Positions 19,532 through 27,177 of a stretch of 27,356 bases of DNA are shown piece by piece. Where the stretch lies: positions 1-27,356 of IMG/VR virus record IMGVR_UViG_3300037504_000539; one strand, 5' to 3'. A program made the position numbers and the translations under genes. The stretch comes from a virus. A model generated the notes under the pieces. The model made no database searches. It was given only the letters and a program-made list of their open reading frames with translations, and was not told the DNA's origin. Numbering within the stretch: the first letter of the stretch is position 1; each line of letters opens with the position of its first letter.

Positions 19532-19832
19532 AAAGCCGCACCTCCCCGCCAAATGTGGCTTGATTGCAAACGCTGTGTTCTCCGGCCTGGTCCTTGGGAA
19601 TAACGGCCTTGACAACATCAATAAGAGTATGAGCAGCATGTAGAGCGTCCCCACCATAAACCAAGCGCGTTGAGTATCGCAAAGCGCCCTGTTTGTCCCG
19701 CACCTCAAGCCGGTAAAAATCGTATTTGTCGTTGTATTCGATTTTATATTCATATTCCGTACCACTCCCGTCTATATCTATAAGGCCTTTAACCGGGACG
19801 TCTTCGGCGCTAAAAGGTATGTAATCAGCCAT
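19509..19832 (-). CDS. Baseplate plug-like protein, 107 aa
   Basis: YIPFSAEDVPVKGLIDIDGSGTEYEYKIEYNDKYDFYRLEVRDKQGALRYSTRLVYGGDAL follows the pattern of small phage proteins known as the baseplate plug (gp18 of cyanophage Pam3). They sit inside the hub. It lies between the Dit-like and hub genes, its usual place. Confidence 0.7.
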   Translation of the reverse strand: MADYIPFSAEDVPVKGLIDIDGSGTEYEYKIEYNDKYDFYRLEVRDKQGALRYSTRLVYGGDALHAAHTLIDVVKAVIPKDQAGEHSVCNQATFGGEVRLYVEDQGA

Positions 19833-19835
19833 GAT

Positions 19836-20345
19836 CTACCCCGCCGTGGCGTCCGAGGCCAGTTCTACCCGGCCTTTATCTTTAACATCCGCTAGGATTT
19901 CAGCCCCAGCGATTTTGATTTCGGTTAAGTCCAACCGTATATTTTTGTGAACAAACGGCTTTCGCCCCCGTTTTGCCTCTTCCATTAAGCCCGTCAAAAT
20001 AACACTGTCCGTCTTTTCGTCTAAGTATTCAGCGGTCAAAATCGTAGCTTCTTTTTTCCAAAGTCGTAAAATGTACATCCGATCATCAATAGGCTTTATC
20101 ATTAAAGACCGTAAGGTTTTTTCTTCCGTGAGTGTCCCGGATATGGCCACAGTAAAAGGCTCTTGAATGACATGGTCGGCCGCCGGAATGCCTTTTTCTA
20201 CGGCATGAGTTGTCACGCTGGCCGTATGGCTTGTGTCGAAAGCCTCGGTTACGTTAAGCATAATAGTGTTTCCGTCTTCACCCGATAGCACAAGCCGGGA
20301 TGTTTGTTGCCGTATGCTGTCATTTATCAGTTCGATTAAGGCCAT
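19836..20345 (-). CDS. Dit-like tail/baseplate protein, 169 aa
   Basis: TEAFDTSHTASVTTHAVEKGIPAADHVIQEPFTVAISGTLTEE matches the N-terminal domain of Dit-like phage proteins (HxVE-G-x-x-xxDH-V signature). Dit-type rings terminate the tube at the baseplate. It touches the tape-measure stop with a one-base overlap. The C-terminus is charged and carries no receptor-binding extension. Confidence 0.72.
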   Translation of the reverse strand: MALIELINDSIRQQTSRLVLSGEDGNTIMLNVTEAFDTSHTASVTTHAVEKGIPAADHVIQEPFTVAISGTLTEEKTLRSLMIKPIDDRMYILRLWKKEATILTAEYLDEKTDSVILTGLMEEAKRGRKPFVHKNIRLDLTEIKIAGAEILADVKDKGRVELASDATAG

Positions 20346-22042
20346 TATGCCATCTGTTCCTTTAGTTCAAAAGCTATATCTCGAAAAACAGGCTCAAGTT
20401 GTTTTTTAAGGTTTCGTGGTATGTCCGCGGCGCTGGCCACCGAAATATTTATATCGCCTATCGCTATTTCTATTCCTTTGCCGCCCATACCACCTGGATT
20501 TTTAGTAGCGATAATATGGTCGTCGGGATGGGTTTCGTATGCCTGGCCTGTGTCCGATATGATTAAGTCATTAACCTTTTTAACGCCCTTTGTTCCGCCG
20601 GTCCTGACTTTTTCTTCCCCAAAAATACCGGATATTGCACCACTAACCGTACCCATTAAATCTTTGGCCTTACCGATTACGTCAAAGCGCTTTTGAAGTT
20701 CTATCAAGGCGGCCGTTAAAACACCCAGCGGGCCCAGGGCTAAAAGTAAGGCATGGGACCAGCGTTTACCAAACTCTTTGGCCATGTCAACAGCGGCCCA
20801 AAAAACCTCGGGGATTTTAACCACAAAAAACCATTTCACTTTTTCAAATATCGCCTTGATCTTGTCTATAAAACCCCAAAAGACATTGGGTAAAGTTACG
20901 GAGAAAAAGCGCCGGACAACATCCCATTTTTTATAAACAATAAAGGCCACCCCAGCTACGGCCAAGGCTATGGCAATAAACGGTAACATAGGGACAATAG
21001 CGGCCCATGCTGCGGCGGCAACACCACCAAGCGCGGTAATTTTTGCGGCTAATGCTGGCAAAACAGTTGACCAAGTAGTGATTGCCAGTTGAGTCATTCC
21101 CACAATCATGGTCGCAAAAGCAACTGTAGCAACAGTGGTCATAACCCCGCCAAGCGCCACTAACGCTACCTTAAGGGCTAACATACCCTTTTCGGTGTCT
21201 GTAAACTTTTTAAAATTAGAAACCAACGGTTTAAGCTTTTTAGCCAAAGGGCCAAAAATTTCTACTATTGCCTTACCAACATTTTCGTGAATATCGCCCA
21301 TCACTTCTGATAATAGTTTTAGAGCGCCTGTATTCCCAATAGCGGCCTCAGCTGAACCGGCATAATATTTTTCTAGTTCTTTGAAGATTAGCTTTTGGGC
21401 CCTTGCTTTTTCTCCGCTTTCCCAAAGAGCTTTTACCAGCTTTTTAGTGTCCTTACTAAATTGTATACCACTTCGACTTAACGCCCCTAAATTAGCCACG
21501 GGATCATTAAGCGCTTTACCAAGCATTATAGAAGTAGATGTCAAATCCCCGGACCCTTCCTTTAACGTGTTTATTCTTGCCGTTACATCCAAAACGGCTT
21601 GTTGGGTTCTTAAAAACTGCTTCTCTGTCAAATTTCCAAAGGTCAAAAGCTGCGCCGTTGCCCCGCCCAAGATTTCCTCATCACCAAATAATGATTTTTC
21701 CTGCAAACCTGAAGCAACCTTTTTTAACTTTTCAAATGTCAGCCCGGCTGCATTTTCCGTGCTTTTTAAACCTTGCCTTACTTGATTTTCTGCTTGTTCC
21801 TGCTTTTTATATGCGTCAATAGCTGAGGCGCTAAACCTTTTCATCATGCCAATAGCGCGCATTCCTACGGCCCCACCCGCTAATGTTTGCATCCCAGCAG
21901 ATAGATTTTTCATGCTCTGCGAAACAGATTGAGTCGCCTTTTTAGTTTGGTCAAGCCCTCGGTTTGCTTTTTTAAGATTTTGGACAGCTTTTTTTGTCCG
22001 AACATCATATTGGGCGTATATTCGACGTACCGGTCCAGGCAT
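20345..22042 (-). CDS. Tail tape measure protein, 565 aa
   Basis: The N-terminal 250 residues are helical with the tape-measure core (GLDQTKKATQSVSQSMKNLSAGM..., FSASAIDAYKKQEQAENQVRQGLKSTENAAG, TSTSIMLGKALNDPVANLGALSRSGIQF). Residues about 280-370 contain two to three hydrophobic helices typical of the region ejected into the membrane. The C-terminus repeats amphipathic helices. At about 1.5 angstrom per residue the length suggests a tail near 85 nm. GGGAGG lies five bases before ATG 22042. Confidence 0.9.
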   Translation of the reverse strand: MPGPVRRIYAQYDVRTKKAVQNLKKANRGLDQTKKATQSVSQSMKNLSAGMQTLAGGAVGMRAIGMMKRFSASAIDAYKKQEQAENQVRQGLKSTENAAGLTFEKLKKVASGLQEKSLFGDEEILGGATAQLLTFGNLTEKQFLRTQQAVLDVTARINTLKEGSGDLTSTSIMLGKALNDPVANLGALSRSGIQFSKDTKKLVKALWESGEKARAQKLIFKELEKYYAGSAEAAIGNTGALKLLSEVMGDIHENVGKAIVEIFGPLAKKLKPLVSNFKKFTDTEKGMLALKVALVALGGVMTTVATVAFATMIVGMTQLAITTWSTVLPALAAKITALGGVAAAAWAAIVPMLPFIAIALAVAGVAFIVYKKWDVVRRFFSVTLPNVFWGFIDKIKAIFEKVKWFFVVKIPEVFWAAVDMAKEFGKRWSHALLLALGPLGVLTAALIELQKRFDVIGKAKDLMGTVSGAISGIFGEEKVRTGGTKGVKKVNDLIISDTGQAYETHPDDHIIATKNPGGMGGKGIEIAIGDINISVASAADIPRNLKKQLEPVFRDIAFELKEQMA

Positions 22043-22067
22043 TTAGGCCTCCCTCAGCAAAAAAAAC

Positions 22068-22110
22068 TTGACTTGCCACGAAAAATACGTAAAAATAGGA
22101 CCTATAGAAT
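22068..22110 (+). promoter_or_regulatory. Weak promoter candidate of the lipoprotein moron
   Basis: TTGACT (22068-22073) followed by TAAAAA (22090-22095) at 16 bases, or TAGAAT at 22105-22110 without a good -35. Morons normally have their own promoter, but neither option is strong. Confidence 0.4.
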
Positions 22111-22129
22111 TATACAAGGAGGATTTTAA

Positions 22130-22543
22130 ATGTTTAAAAAATTGACTTTTTCGGTTGTTTTGGGGATTGGCCTCTTTTTCGTCCTGGTCCTTGCCTGTGG
22201 CAAAAGTGAGCTGGAAAAAAAATACCCTCAAATAGCCTTTAGCGCAATAGAAACGAGATTGGCCGATGACTGGGTAAGAATTTTTTACACTCCTGACAGA
22301 AATTTTGAAAACATGAAAAAAGTTGCCAAATTGGGACATTATATGCCACACAAAAGCTCTAACATTGTGTATGTTGCCTATTTTGTTGACGACAAAAGCC
22401 TTGCGGGGAAAAAGTTTAAAACTGTAGAAGAAAGAGGCCACATGGAGACAAACGAGCATGTAGTTGCTCGCTACATCAAAAACACAATGTCGGGAAAGGA
22501 ACATTTTAAAAAATATCCCGAAAAAATGTCCCAAAAAGAATAA
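22130..22543 (+). CDS. Lipoprotein moron on the opposite strand, 137 aa
   Basis: ATG 22130 follows AAGGAGG at seven bases. The N-terminus MFKKLTFSVVLGIGLFFVLVLAC is a lipoprotein signal peptide with Cys 23 in VLAC-GK; Gly at +2 would send it to the outer membrane in a Gram-negative. The mature domain (SELEKKYPQIAFSAIETRLADDW...FYTPDRNFENMKKV) is alpha/beta and small. It lies on the plus strand between the chaperone and tape-measure genes, a moron position. Phage lipoproteins can block superinfection or alter the host envelope; that role is inferred only. Confidence 0.85.
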   Translation: MFKKLTFSVVLGIGLFFVLVLACGKSELEKKYPQIAFSAIETRLADDWVRIFYTPDRNFENMKKVAKLGHYMPHKSSNIVYVAYFVDDKSLAGKKFKTVEERGHMETNEHVVARYIKNTMSGKEHFKKYPEKMSQKE

Positions 22544-22568
22544 TGGGATAAGCCTGTTTTTAAAATAA

Positions 22569-22781
22569 TTACTTTTTTGCATGAAATATATCCCGCCACC
22601 TGTGGCGTTCTCGTTTCTCAAATTGCAGGCGTGCTGCGACCAGCTCGTTTATTTCGCCAACACTTAGTTGCTCCCATGTTGCATAGTCAACCATTCCGGC
22701 TACTAGCGGGAGATATAAGCTAAAGTTTTGCCGGACTTCCGCCTTGATCTGCGCCGTCGTCTTTTTTTTTTGCCCCCTCAA
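22569..22781 (-). CDS. Tail assembly chaperone, frameshift product segment, 70 codons
   Basis: The frame (KKKTTAQIKAEVRQNFSLYLPLVAGMVDYATWEQLSVGEINELVAARLQFEKRERHRWRD) overlaps the chaperone gene by 62 bases and sits in the +1 (or -2) frame. It includes a conserved-looking W-x-x-L-S-x-x-E-I segment often found in the C-terminal T part of phage G/GT chaperones. A TTG at 22781 could start it alone, but no convincing ribosome site is present. More likely it is reached by frameshifting at the A run. Confidence 0.7.
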   Translation of the reverse strand: MRGQKKKTTAQIKAEVRQNFSLYLPLVAGMVDYATWEQLSVGEINELVAARLQFEKRERHRWRDIFHAKK

Positions 22782-23079
22782 GGATTTTATAGGACGGTGG
22801 TTTGCTTTTATCCTCTTCTAAATATCCATTAGGCAAAAAAAATGCTAGGATCATTTGCCATATATTTAGTTCTTCCATGCGTTCGTCAAAATACTCCCAG
22901 TTAAGAAGCGGCCCCTCTACTGGTTTTATTACGTTTTGCAATCCGTAATCCACAATCGCTTCAAAACCAAAAGAACCGTCAGTTTTTATAACAGACTCTT
23001 GCTGTTTCATCCACGCTCTTGCCCCCGGATGCTGCAATCGATACTTTTTTCCTTTAACTTCTACCATAATTTGTTTCAT
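22720..23079 (-). CDS. Tail assembly chaperone (G-like), 119 aa
   Basis: ATG 23079 has AGGAG eight bases upstream. It reads MKQIMVEVKGKKYRLQHPGARAWMKQQESVI..., with LLNWEYFDERMEELNIWQMILAFFLPNG, a typical profile of small tail chaperones preceding the tape measure. These coat the tape measure during tube assembly. Its A-rich C-terminal codons form the slippery site for the longer GT form. Confidence 0.75.
   Translation of the reverse strand: MKQIMVEVKGKKYRLQHPGARAWMKQQESVIKTDGSFGFEAIVDYGLQNVIKPVEGPLLNWEYFDERMEELNIWQMILAFFLPNGYLEEDKSKPPSYKILEGAKKKDDGADQGGSPAKL
22762..22777 (-). other. Candidate programmed frameshift site
   Basis: Reading leftward, GGGGGC followed by ten consecutive A and then GAC lies at the start of the overlap of the two chaperone frames. 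The second frame is -2 or +1 relative to the first. A homopolymer A10 allows slippage. Phage Mu is reported to use a -2 shift at the equivalent genes; a -1 shift here would not enter the second frame. Confidence 0.6.
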
Positions 23080-23129
23080 CGTTTCTTCTCCTAAATTAAG
23101 ATTGTTTGTAATTTGTCGATAATAAATAA

Positions 23130-23597
23130 ATGCAAGACCTAACGCTTGAGATATTGAAACATTTCAAAAAACATGGCGTAAATAAACAAATTAGTGCAAA
23201 AAGAGTCCTCCAGGCCTTTAAAAAATTCCCAGAAAGAAATGTTGAGAATAACCTTCTATATTTAAAGGAACTAAAATATTTAAAAATAATCGAAAAATAT
23301 CCTCCTGGGGACTTTAAAGACAAATTGTTTTTTATAAGCGTTAATGGAATAGTTTTTTACAACAACTACGCACGGGACCGGTTCCATCGTTGGCTTATTG
23401 CAATTTGCACCATAATCAACATCCTTCTTGTTGGCCTCACCTTGAGATATACTATTAGGGAAAACTCTGATAGCTCCAACGGCCCTCGAATTGCCCCTAA
23501 ATGTGAACAGCATGAGCAAAACAATAGCCACGGTCAAAAAGCAATCCATTACAACAAAAATAAACATAAGCATCTCATCAAGCCTGGCCGTTTTTAA
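23130..23597 (+). CDS. Winged-helix-like plus transmembrane protein (moron), 155 aa
   Basis: The N-terminal 75 residues (LEILKHFKKHGVNKQISAKRVLQAFKKFPERNVENNLLYLKELKYLKIIEKYPPG) look like a winged helix. One transmembrane segment follows (about 90-108: WLIAICTIINILLVGLTLRY). The tail after it is polar and may be the poorly conserved end. ATG 23130 has no ribosome site, but GATAAT (23118-23123) lies six bases upstream, so a leaderless message is possible. It lies opposite to the tail operon between tube and chaperone, a moron position. Function unknown. Confidence 0.6.
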   Translation: MQDLTLEILKHFKKHGVNKQISAKRVLQAFKKFPERNVENNLLYLKELKYLKIIEKYPPGDFKDKLFFISVNGIVFYNNYARDRFHRWLIAICTIINILLVGLTLRYTIRENSDSSNGPRIAPKCEQHEQNNSHGQKAIHYNKNKHKHLIKPGRF

Positions 23598-23624
23598 CTC
23601 AAATATCTCCATAATTGTTTTCAC
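23280..23624 (-). CDS. Small membrane protein candidate overlapping the moron (doubtful)
   Basis: GTG 23624 has AGAAGG seven bases upstream and lies just after the tube gene. The first 50 residues (KTIMEIFELKTARLDEMLMFIFVVMDCFLTVAIVLLMLFTFRG) make a credible single-span membrane protein. The rest runs antisense to the moron for about 300 bases and looks unreal (CNKPTMEPVPCVVVVKNY). One explanation is a former tail-operon gene cut short by the moron insertion. Reported as low confidence. Confidence 0.35.
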   Translation of the reverse strand: MKTIMEIFELKTARLDEMLMFIFVVMDCFLTVAIVLLMLFTFRGNSRAVGAIRVFPNSISQGEANKKDVDYGANCNKPTMEPVPCVVVVKNYSINAYKKQFVFKVPRRIFFDYF

Positions 23625-23648
23625 TATCAAGCCTTCTTGCGAAATTAT

Positions 23649-24056
23649 TTACAGCCAGCCGCTTTCAATGTTGCCAATCAAAACAACTTCCGTCGATCCT
23701 TCCTCTTGCTCAAGATTAGGCTCGATCCAGTTTTGAAACATGGCCCCGTCAGTAACGGCGGTAAAATTCACATCCCCACCGCCCTTCATCATTGCCGGAA
23801 TCGTGGCACCGGACGACATTTGCGTTTTATGCAAACCCGCCAAAAAGGCTAAGTCCGCCTTGTTAGTGTTCTTGATCGAAAACGTGATAGTCCCGGATTT
23901 GTCAGGGCTAAGAGTAAACGAAATCTCCCCCGCCATTCCTATTTTATGGGAAACAGCGTCATTCGAACGTTCAACATTTATACCGGCCTCAACATCAATA
24001 CCGGATAAGATTTTACCGCCCACCATCAATTGATTATTTTTTGGATCGTAAAACAT
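23649..24056 (-). CDS. Tail tube protein (DUF3277-like), 135 aa
   Basis: MFYDPKNNQLMVGGKILSGIDVEAGINVERSNDAVSHKIGMAGEISFTLSPDKSGTITF resembles the DUF3277 tube family. It starts with a Y-DPxx-N motif and a beta-rich core, followed by GATIPAMMKGGGDVNFTAVTDG. The gene directly follows the sheath, as in other contractile phages. Its hexamers stack to form the inner tube. Confidence 0.75.
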   Translation of the reverse strand: MFYDPKNNQLMVGGKILSGIDVEAGINVERSNDAVSHKIGMAGEISFTLSPDKSGTITFSIKNTNKADLAFLAGLHKTQMSSGATIPAMMKGGGDVNFTAVTDGAMFQNWIEPNLEQEEGSTEVVLIGNIESGWL

Positions 24057-24065
24057 GCTTAACTC

Positions 24066-25481
24066 CTATGCGGTAAACTTGCCGTTCACCTTGAATTTAT
24101 AAATTGACCCGGCTAAAACAGCGGACCAGGTTATGCCCGACAAAAGCCTAGCAGCCCTGTCTAGTTCAGGGACCCCACTTCGGGCTGGAACATTCAGCTT
24201 ATACATGTAATCGCCCAGGTCGCTTTCTTCTTGATCTTCTTTAGTGACCGGCTTGGCCACAATACCCATGCCCCCAAGGGTTGAAAAGACACCACGAAGC
24301 TTTTCCTCGACCAAAGCAATACCCGTGTTGTCAAAGGGCACGTCCTCATTTTGAAGTTCAAGCTGCAAAAGCGCCATTTCCAATTGAACCTTGGTGTAGT
24401 CCATGATATACCGAACATCGATCCACATGCCGCTCTCTGGGGGTTCCGGTTCCTGGGTATAAACACTATCGTACTGCGATTGAACCCAAAGCAGATTGTT
24501 GCTCTTGGCCGTGCTTAGCTGCGTCGTGGTGTACCCAGTAGCAGGTATCCCGGACAGCTCTTTAAAACCCCACCCTTTATGAGCAAAGGGGAGTTTCCGG
24601 CCCATAAGCGCGGCATCCGGATAAATAACCTTTCCATTGACCGCGCCTTCTATGGTCGTTTCATAATCAGTCAACCCGTCGATTGCGGCCAAAAGGTCAC
24701 CGCCACCACTCCCGGCCGTGCCGGCCTCGATCAAAACGCTTGAATCGCTGCCGGTGCTTTCGGAAGTTACTTTAATTTTTCCTTGGGGCGTGATCTCTAC
24801 CGTTTCGTTCCCGCTAGTCTCGGCCCTTAATGCCGTTTGAATATCCCCCGCCAAATCGTTCCAAGTGTCCGTGGTCGTTACGGATACCGACAATTGGTGC
24901 AAAGACCCACCGTCAACCGTAATATCCAAGTCGTAAGTTGCGTCAGAAATCCCATGAACCGTTGAAGACACAAAAGGCAAGGGAGAGCTTGAAATCTCTT
25001 GATAGCCGGACGTTTTTAGCTTGTCGTGGGCGATAAAGCGCTTATAGCTAGTTGAGCTTGAAACGGACACGGTATCTGTCCGGTTCAGATTAAGCCCAAA
25101 AGCCCTGCTTGCAACCCAGTTGCCGATTTCATTTTGATCTGCAAGCGTATCGCTTGTGGCTAAAACGCCCCAAAAGTCCGAAAACGTGAGCACAAGCGCA
25201 TTAAGGGCGTCTGTATAAGACGTTCCATTCAGCTTCCGGTAAACCACCACATCCGATGGGCTGGGGTTTTGCGCAAAAAAAGCGGCACACATCTTATACT
25301 CTGGATCGGTGCTCGCGTACCCCACATTCGACAAAGCCGTTTGCCAGCTTTCTTTAGTGACAAGCTGGTACGGGATTTCCGCCGATCCGGTGCCTATAAT
25401 CAAGGCCCGGAAGGATGGCTGGGAAAGCGTCGCCACTCCGATCTGGATTGTAATTTCAAAAGGGTTTAAAAAGCTACTCAT
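24066..25481 (-). CDS. Tail sheath protein (DUF3383-like), 471 aa
   Basis: AGGAGG sits close upstream of ATG 25481. The N-terminus (FRALIIGTG..., SWQTALSNVGYASTDPEYKMCAAFFAQNPSPSDVVVYRK) and the C-terminal half (GMWIDVRYIMDYTKVQLEMALLQLELQNEDVPFDNTGIALVEEKLRGVFSTLGGMGIV) match DUF3383-type sheath proteins. Residues about 165-290 form an inserted beta domain (YDLDITVDGGSLHQLSVSVTTTDTWNDLAGDIQTALR) resembling those of flagellin-like or surface-exposed inserts. It is the contractile sheath and the marker of myovirus morphology. Confidence 0.85.
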   Translation of the reverse strand: MSSFLNPFEITIQIGVATLSQPSFRALIIGTGSAEIPYQLVTKESWQTALSNVGYASTDPEYKMCAAFFAQNPSPSDVVVYRKLNGTSYTDALNALVLTFSDFWGVLATSDTLADQNEIGNWVASRAFGLNLNRTDTVSVSSSTSYKRFIAHDKLKTSGYQEISSSPLPFVSSTVHGISDATYDLDITVDGGSLHQLSVSVTTTDTWNDLAGDIQTALRAETSGNETVEITPQGKIKVTSESTGSDSSVLIEAGTAGSGGGDLLAAIDGLTDYETTIEGAVNGKVIYPDAALMGRKLPFAHKGWGFKELSGIPATGYTTTQLSTAKSNNLLWVQSQYDSVYTQEPEPPESGMWIDVRYIMDYTKVQLEMALLQLELQNEDVPFDNTGIALVEEKLRGVFSTLGGMGIVAKPVTKEDQEESDLGDYMYKLNVPARSGVPELDRAARLLSGITWSAVLAGSIYKFKVNGKFTA

Positions 25482-25484
25482 TGT

Positions 25485-26021
25485 CTAGTCCTCCTGCAAG
25501 ACATACTCTTGCATTGGTTGTTCTTCGCCGTTTATGGTAGGCGTGACCTCTATAGTCTCAATAGACTCAATCGTTTTTATCCGGTCTTGGCAATAGTCAA
25601 CAAAAATATCAAAGCCTACTCGTTGTTGAAAACCATGCTCAAGAAACGTCGTCCGATCTTGTATTTGTGTATTGGGCACCTTAACAAGGGCCCCGTCTAC
25701 TTCATTCATGCGGAACCAGTTTAAAACATCACCGGCCATGGTTCGCACGGCATCATAATCGCTTTGTCTGCCTATCACGTTAATCGAAACCGTTGCCGTG
25801 GTTTTTTCTTTTAGCGTTATGTCCGTTGACTTTTCATTTTCACTGTTTTTTGAAAAGCTTCTTATTTCGCTCGCGTGTGACGACATGTTTTCATTTATGA
25901 TATTGTAAACAACACGGGGTTCCGGCAATTTTTGGTTTATGTTCGCCGGGTATATATTATATCCGGTGGCCGTGCTTATCTGGCTAAAAATGTTTGACCA
26001 CAAAAACGCATAGCTTATCAT
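25485..26021 (-). CDS. Neck/tail terminator protein (gp12-like, LIC_12616 type), 178 aa
   Basis: The order LWSNIFSQISTATGYNIYPANINQKLPEPRVVYNIINE, ATVSINVIGRQSDYDAVRTMAGDVLNWFRM and HGFQQRVGFDIFVDYCQD matches the LIC_12616 neck-terminator family. It caps the tail tube below the neck. It overlaps the preceding gene as ATGA and is followed directly by the sheath gene. Confidence 0.75.
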   Translation of the reverse strand: MISYAFLWSNIFSQISTATGYNIYPANINQKLPEPRVVYNIINENMSSHASEIRSFSKNSENEKSTDITLKEKTTATVSINVIGRQSDYDAVRTMAGDVLNWFRMNEVDGALVKVPNTQIQDRTTFLEHGFQQRVGFDIFVDYCQDRIKTIESIETIEVTPTINGEEQPMQEYVLQED

Positions 26022-26353
26022 TGCGTCCGTTCCTTTTTAGCCATGTACATCGTGAACCCGCCTTCGGGGCGATAAACCACCTCTCTGATTGTGTATTCAA
26101 CACCATTGTCTACTATGATTTCATTTTCCTTAAGCGTTGGGCTTCCTACTTCATAAGCTTTTTTGTCCTGGGACGTGAACCCGCCCTCTGGTCTACTTTG
26201 AAGCTCCCGCATTCCAATCGGAACCAAAAACAAAACAGCAACGCTTTCAGTCACGGTTTTTTGGGGTATTCCATCAACTACAGTTCCCTCATCGCTTATC
26301 GTCTTAACCGTATGCGTCTTGGCTCGCGCTTCAATGGCCCGTGTCAGCATCAA
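26018..26353 (-). CDS. Head-tail joining/adaptor protein (putative), 111 aa
   Basis: A small beta-rich protein (VLFLVPIGMRELQSRPEGGFTSQDKKAY, ENEIIVDNGVEYTIREVVYRPEGGFTMYMAKKE). PEGGFT occurs twice, 46 residues apart. Its position between the gp10-like and terminator genes and its size fit a head-tail stopper. Sequence alone gives no clear family. Confidence 0.55.
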   Translation of the reverse strand: MMLTRAIEARAKTHTVKTISDEGTVVDGIPQKTVTESVAVLFLVPIGMRELQSRPEGGFTSQDKKAYEVGSPTLKENEIIVDNGVEYTIREVVYRPEGGFTMYMAKKERTQ

Positions 26354-26841
26354 TCAACCTCATGCGTTATGCTTTTATGCAAGGTGCCTTGGTCGTACAG
26401 TGTATTTTTACCTTCTCCCTTTTGCTCTTTTGTAAAGGGGTGGTTGTCAGGCCTTATATTTGACGTCGCCTTGCGCTTGACCGAAGAATCTAACATATCA
26501 CCTACTCGCTCCAACACCATTAAAGGGTTTTCGTTAAAATCAAACAACGCGGTAGCGACCTCAATAGCCCGGTCCGTCTCTCGCTTGTCGTCAAATGCAC
26601 TGCGAATAAAAGAACGCTCTGGAATTACAATTTCAGTCGTATCCTTTTTAAGGTGTAAGCCCTTGGCGTGTAAATACTTACGCATTTTGTCAGTTACTTT
26701 TATCCTGCAGCCAAACTCATTCGCCGCGGCATAGTTCGCCACATCACCGTCAAAAATACCTACTTTGACCTTGCTTCGCCCAGCCCGTCTCATGTTTTTA
26801 ATCAAGTCCGGGATGTGGTTTACGTCCTTTACTCCTCTCAT
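26350..26841 (-). CDS. HK97 gp10-like neck/tail completion protein, 163 aa
   Basis: VKVGIFDGDVANYAAANEFGCRI, then VIPERSFIRSAFDD and the terminal LYDQGTLHKSITHEVD give the gp10-like pattern of a short strand V-x-V-G-I/F, an A-x-x-x-E-F-G, and P-x-R-S/P-F-x-R. It participates in head-tail joining. Neighbouring genes agree. Confidence 0.72.
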   Translation of the reverse strand: MRGVKDVNHIPDLIKNMRRAGRSKVKVGIFDGDVANYAAANEFGCRIKVTDKMRKYLHAKGLHLKKDTTEIVIPERSFIRSAFDDKRETDRAIEVATALFDFNENPLMVLERVGDMLDSSVKRKATSNIRPDNHPFTKEQKGEGKNTLYDQGTLHKSITHEVD

Positions 26842-26844
26842 TTT

Positions 26845-27174
26845 TTAAGCTATAGCGCTTGCCATCCCTATAACAGAATTAATCAAGCGCCTATACTGTC
26901 CCTCATAAGACATTGACGCCCCGTGGCCGTCCGATCCGCCATAACTTATACTTATGTCCGCCACTTTTTCGCTTTTTACTCCATTTCGGAGCGTCCCCCG
27001 GCTAACCAAAAAACTACCAATAGCGAAAATCAATAGCGCATCATAATCAATATGCGTCTCGGACACACCGTCCCGCTTAACCCGATTAGCGGCGGCGCTC
27101 AAGGCAAACTGTACTTGTTCGTCGCTCACTGAATCGGGTATGGCCAGGATTTCACGGGCGTCAACTATTGTCAT
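26845..27174 (-). CDS. Head-tail connector protein (gp6-like), 109 aa
   Basis: MTIVDAREILAIPDSVSDEQVQFALSAAANRVKRDG is typical of small helical connectors (gp6/gp15 type) that bind beneath the portal. The middle (DALLIFAIGSFLVSRGTL) is a helix packed in such rings. It precedes the gp10-like protein and follows the probable capsid. Confidence 0.62.
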   Translation of the reverse strand: MTIVDAREILAIPDSVSDEQVQFALSAAANRVKRDGVSETHIDYDALLIFAIGSFLVSRGTLRNGVKSEKVADISISYGGSDGHGASMSYEGQYRRLINSVIGMASAIA

Positions 27175-27177
27175 GTG

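Noticed and set aside
22043-22621. 192-codon minus frame through the lipoprotein gene
   Set aside because: It is antisense to a gene with an excellent ribosome site and signal peptide; composition (Phe/Cys/His rich) is that of a shadow.
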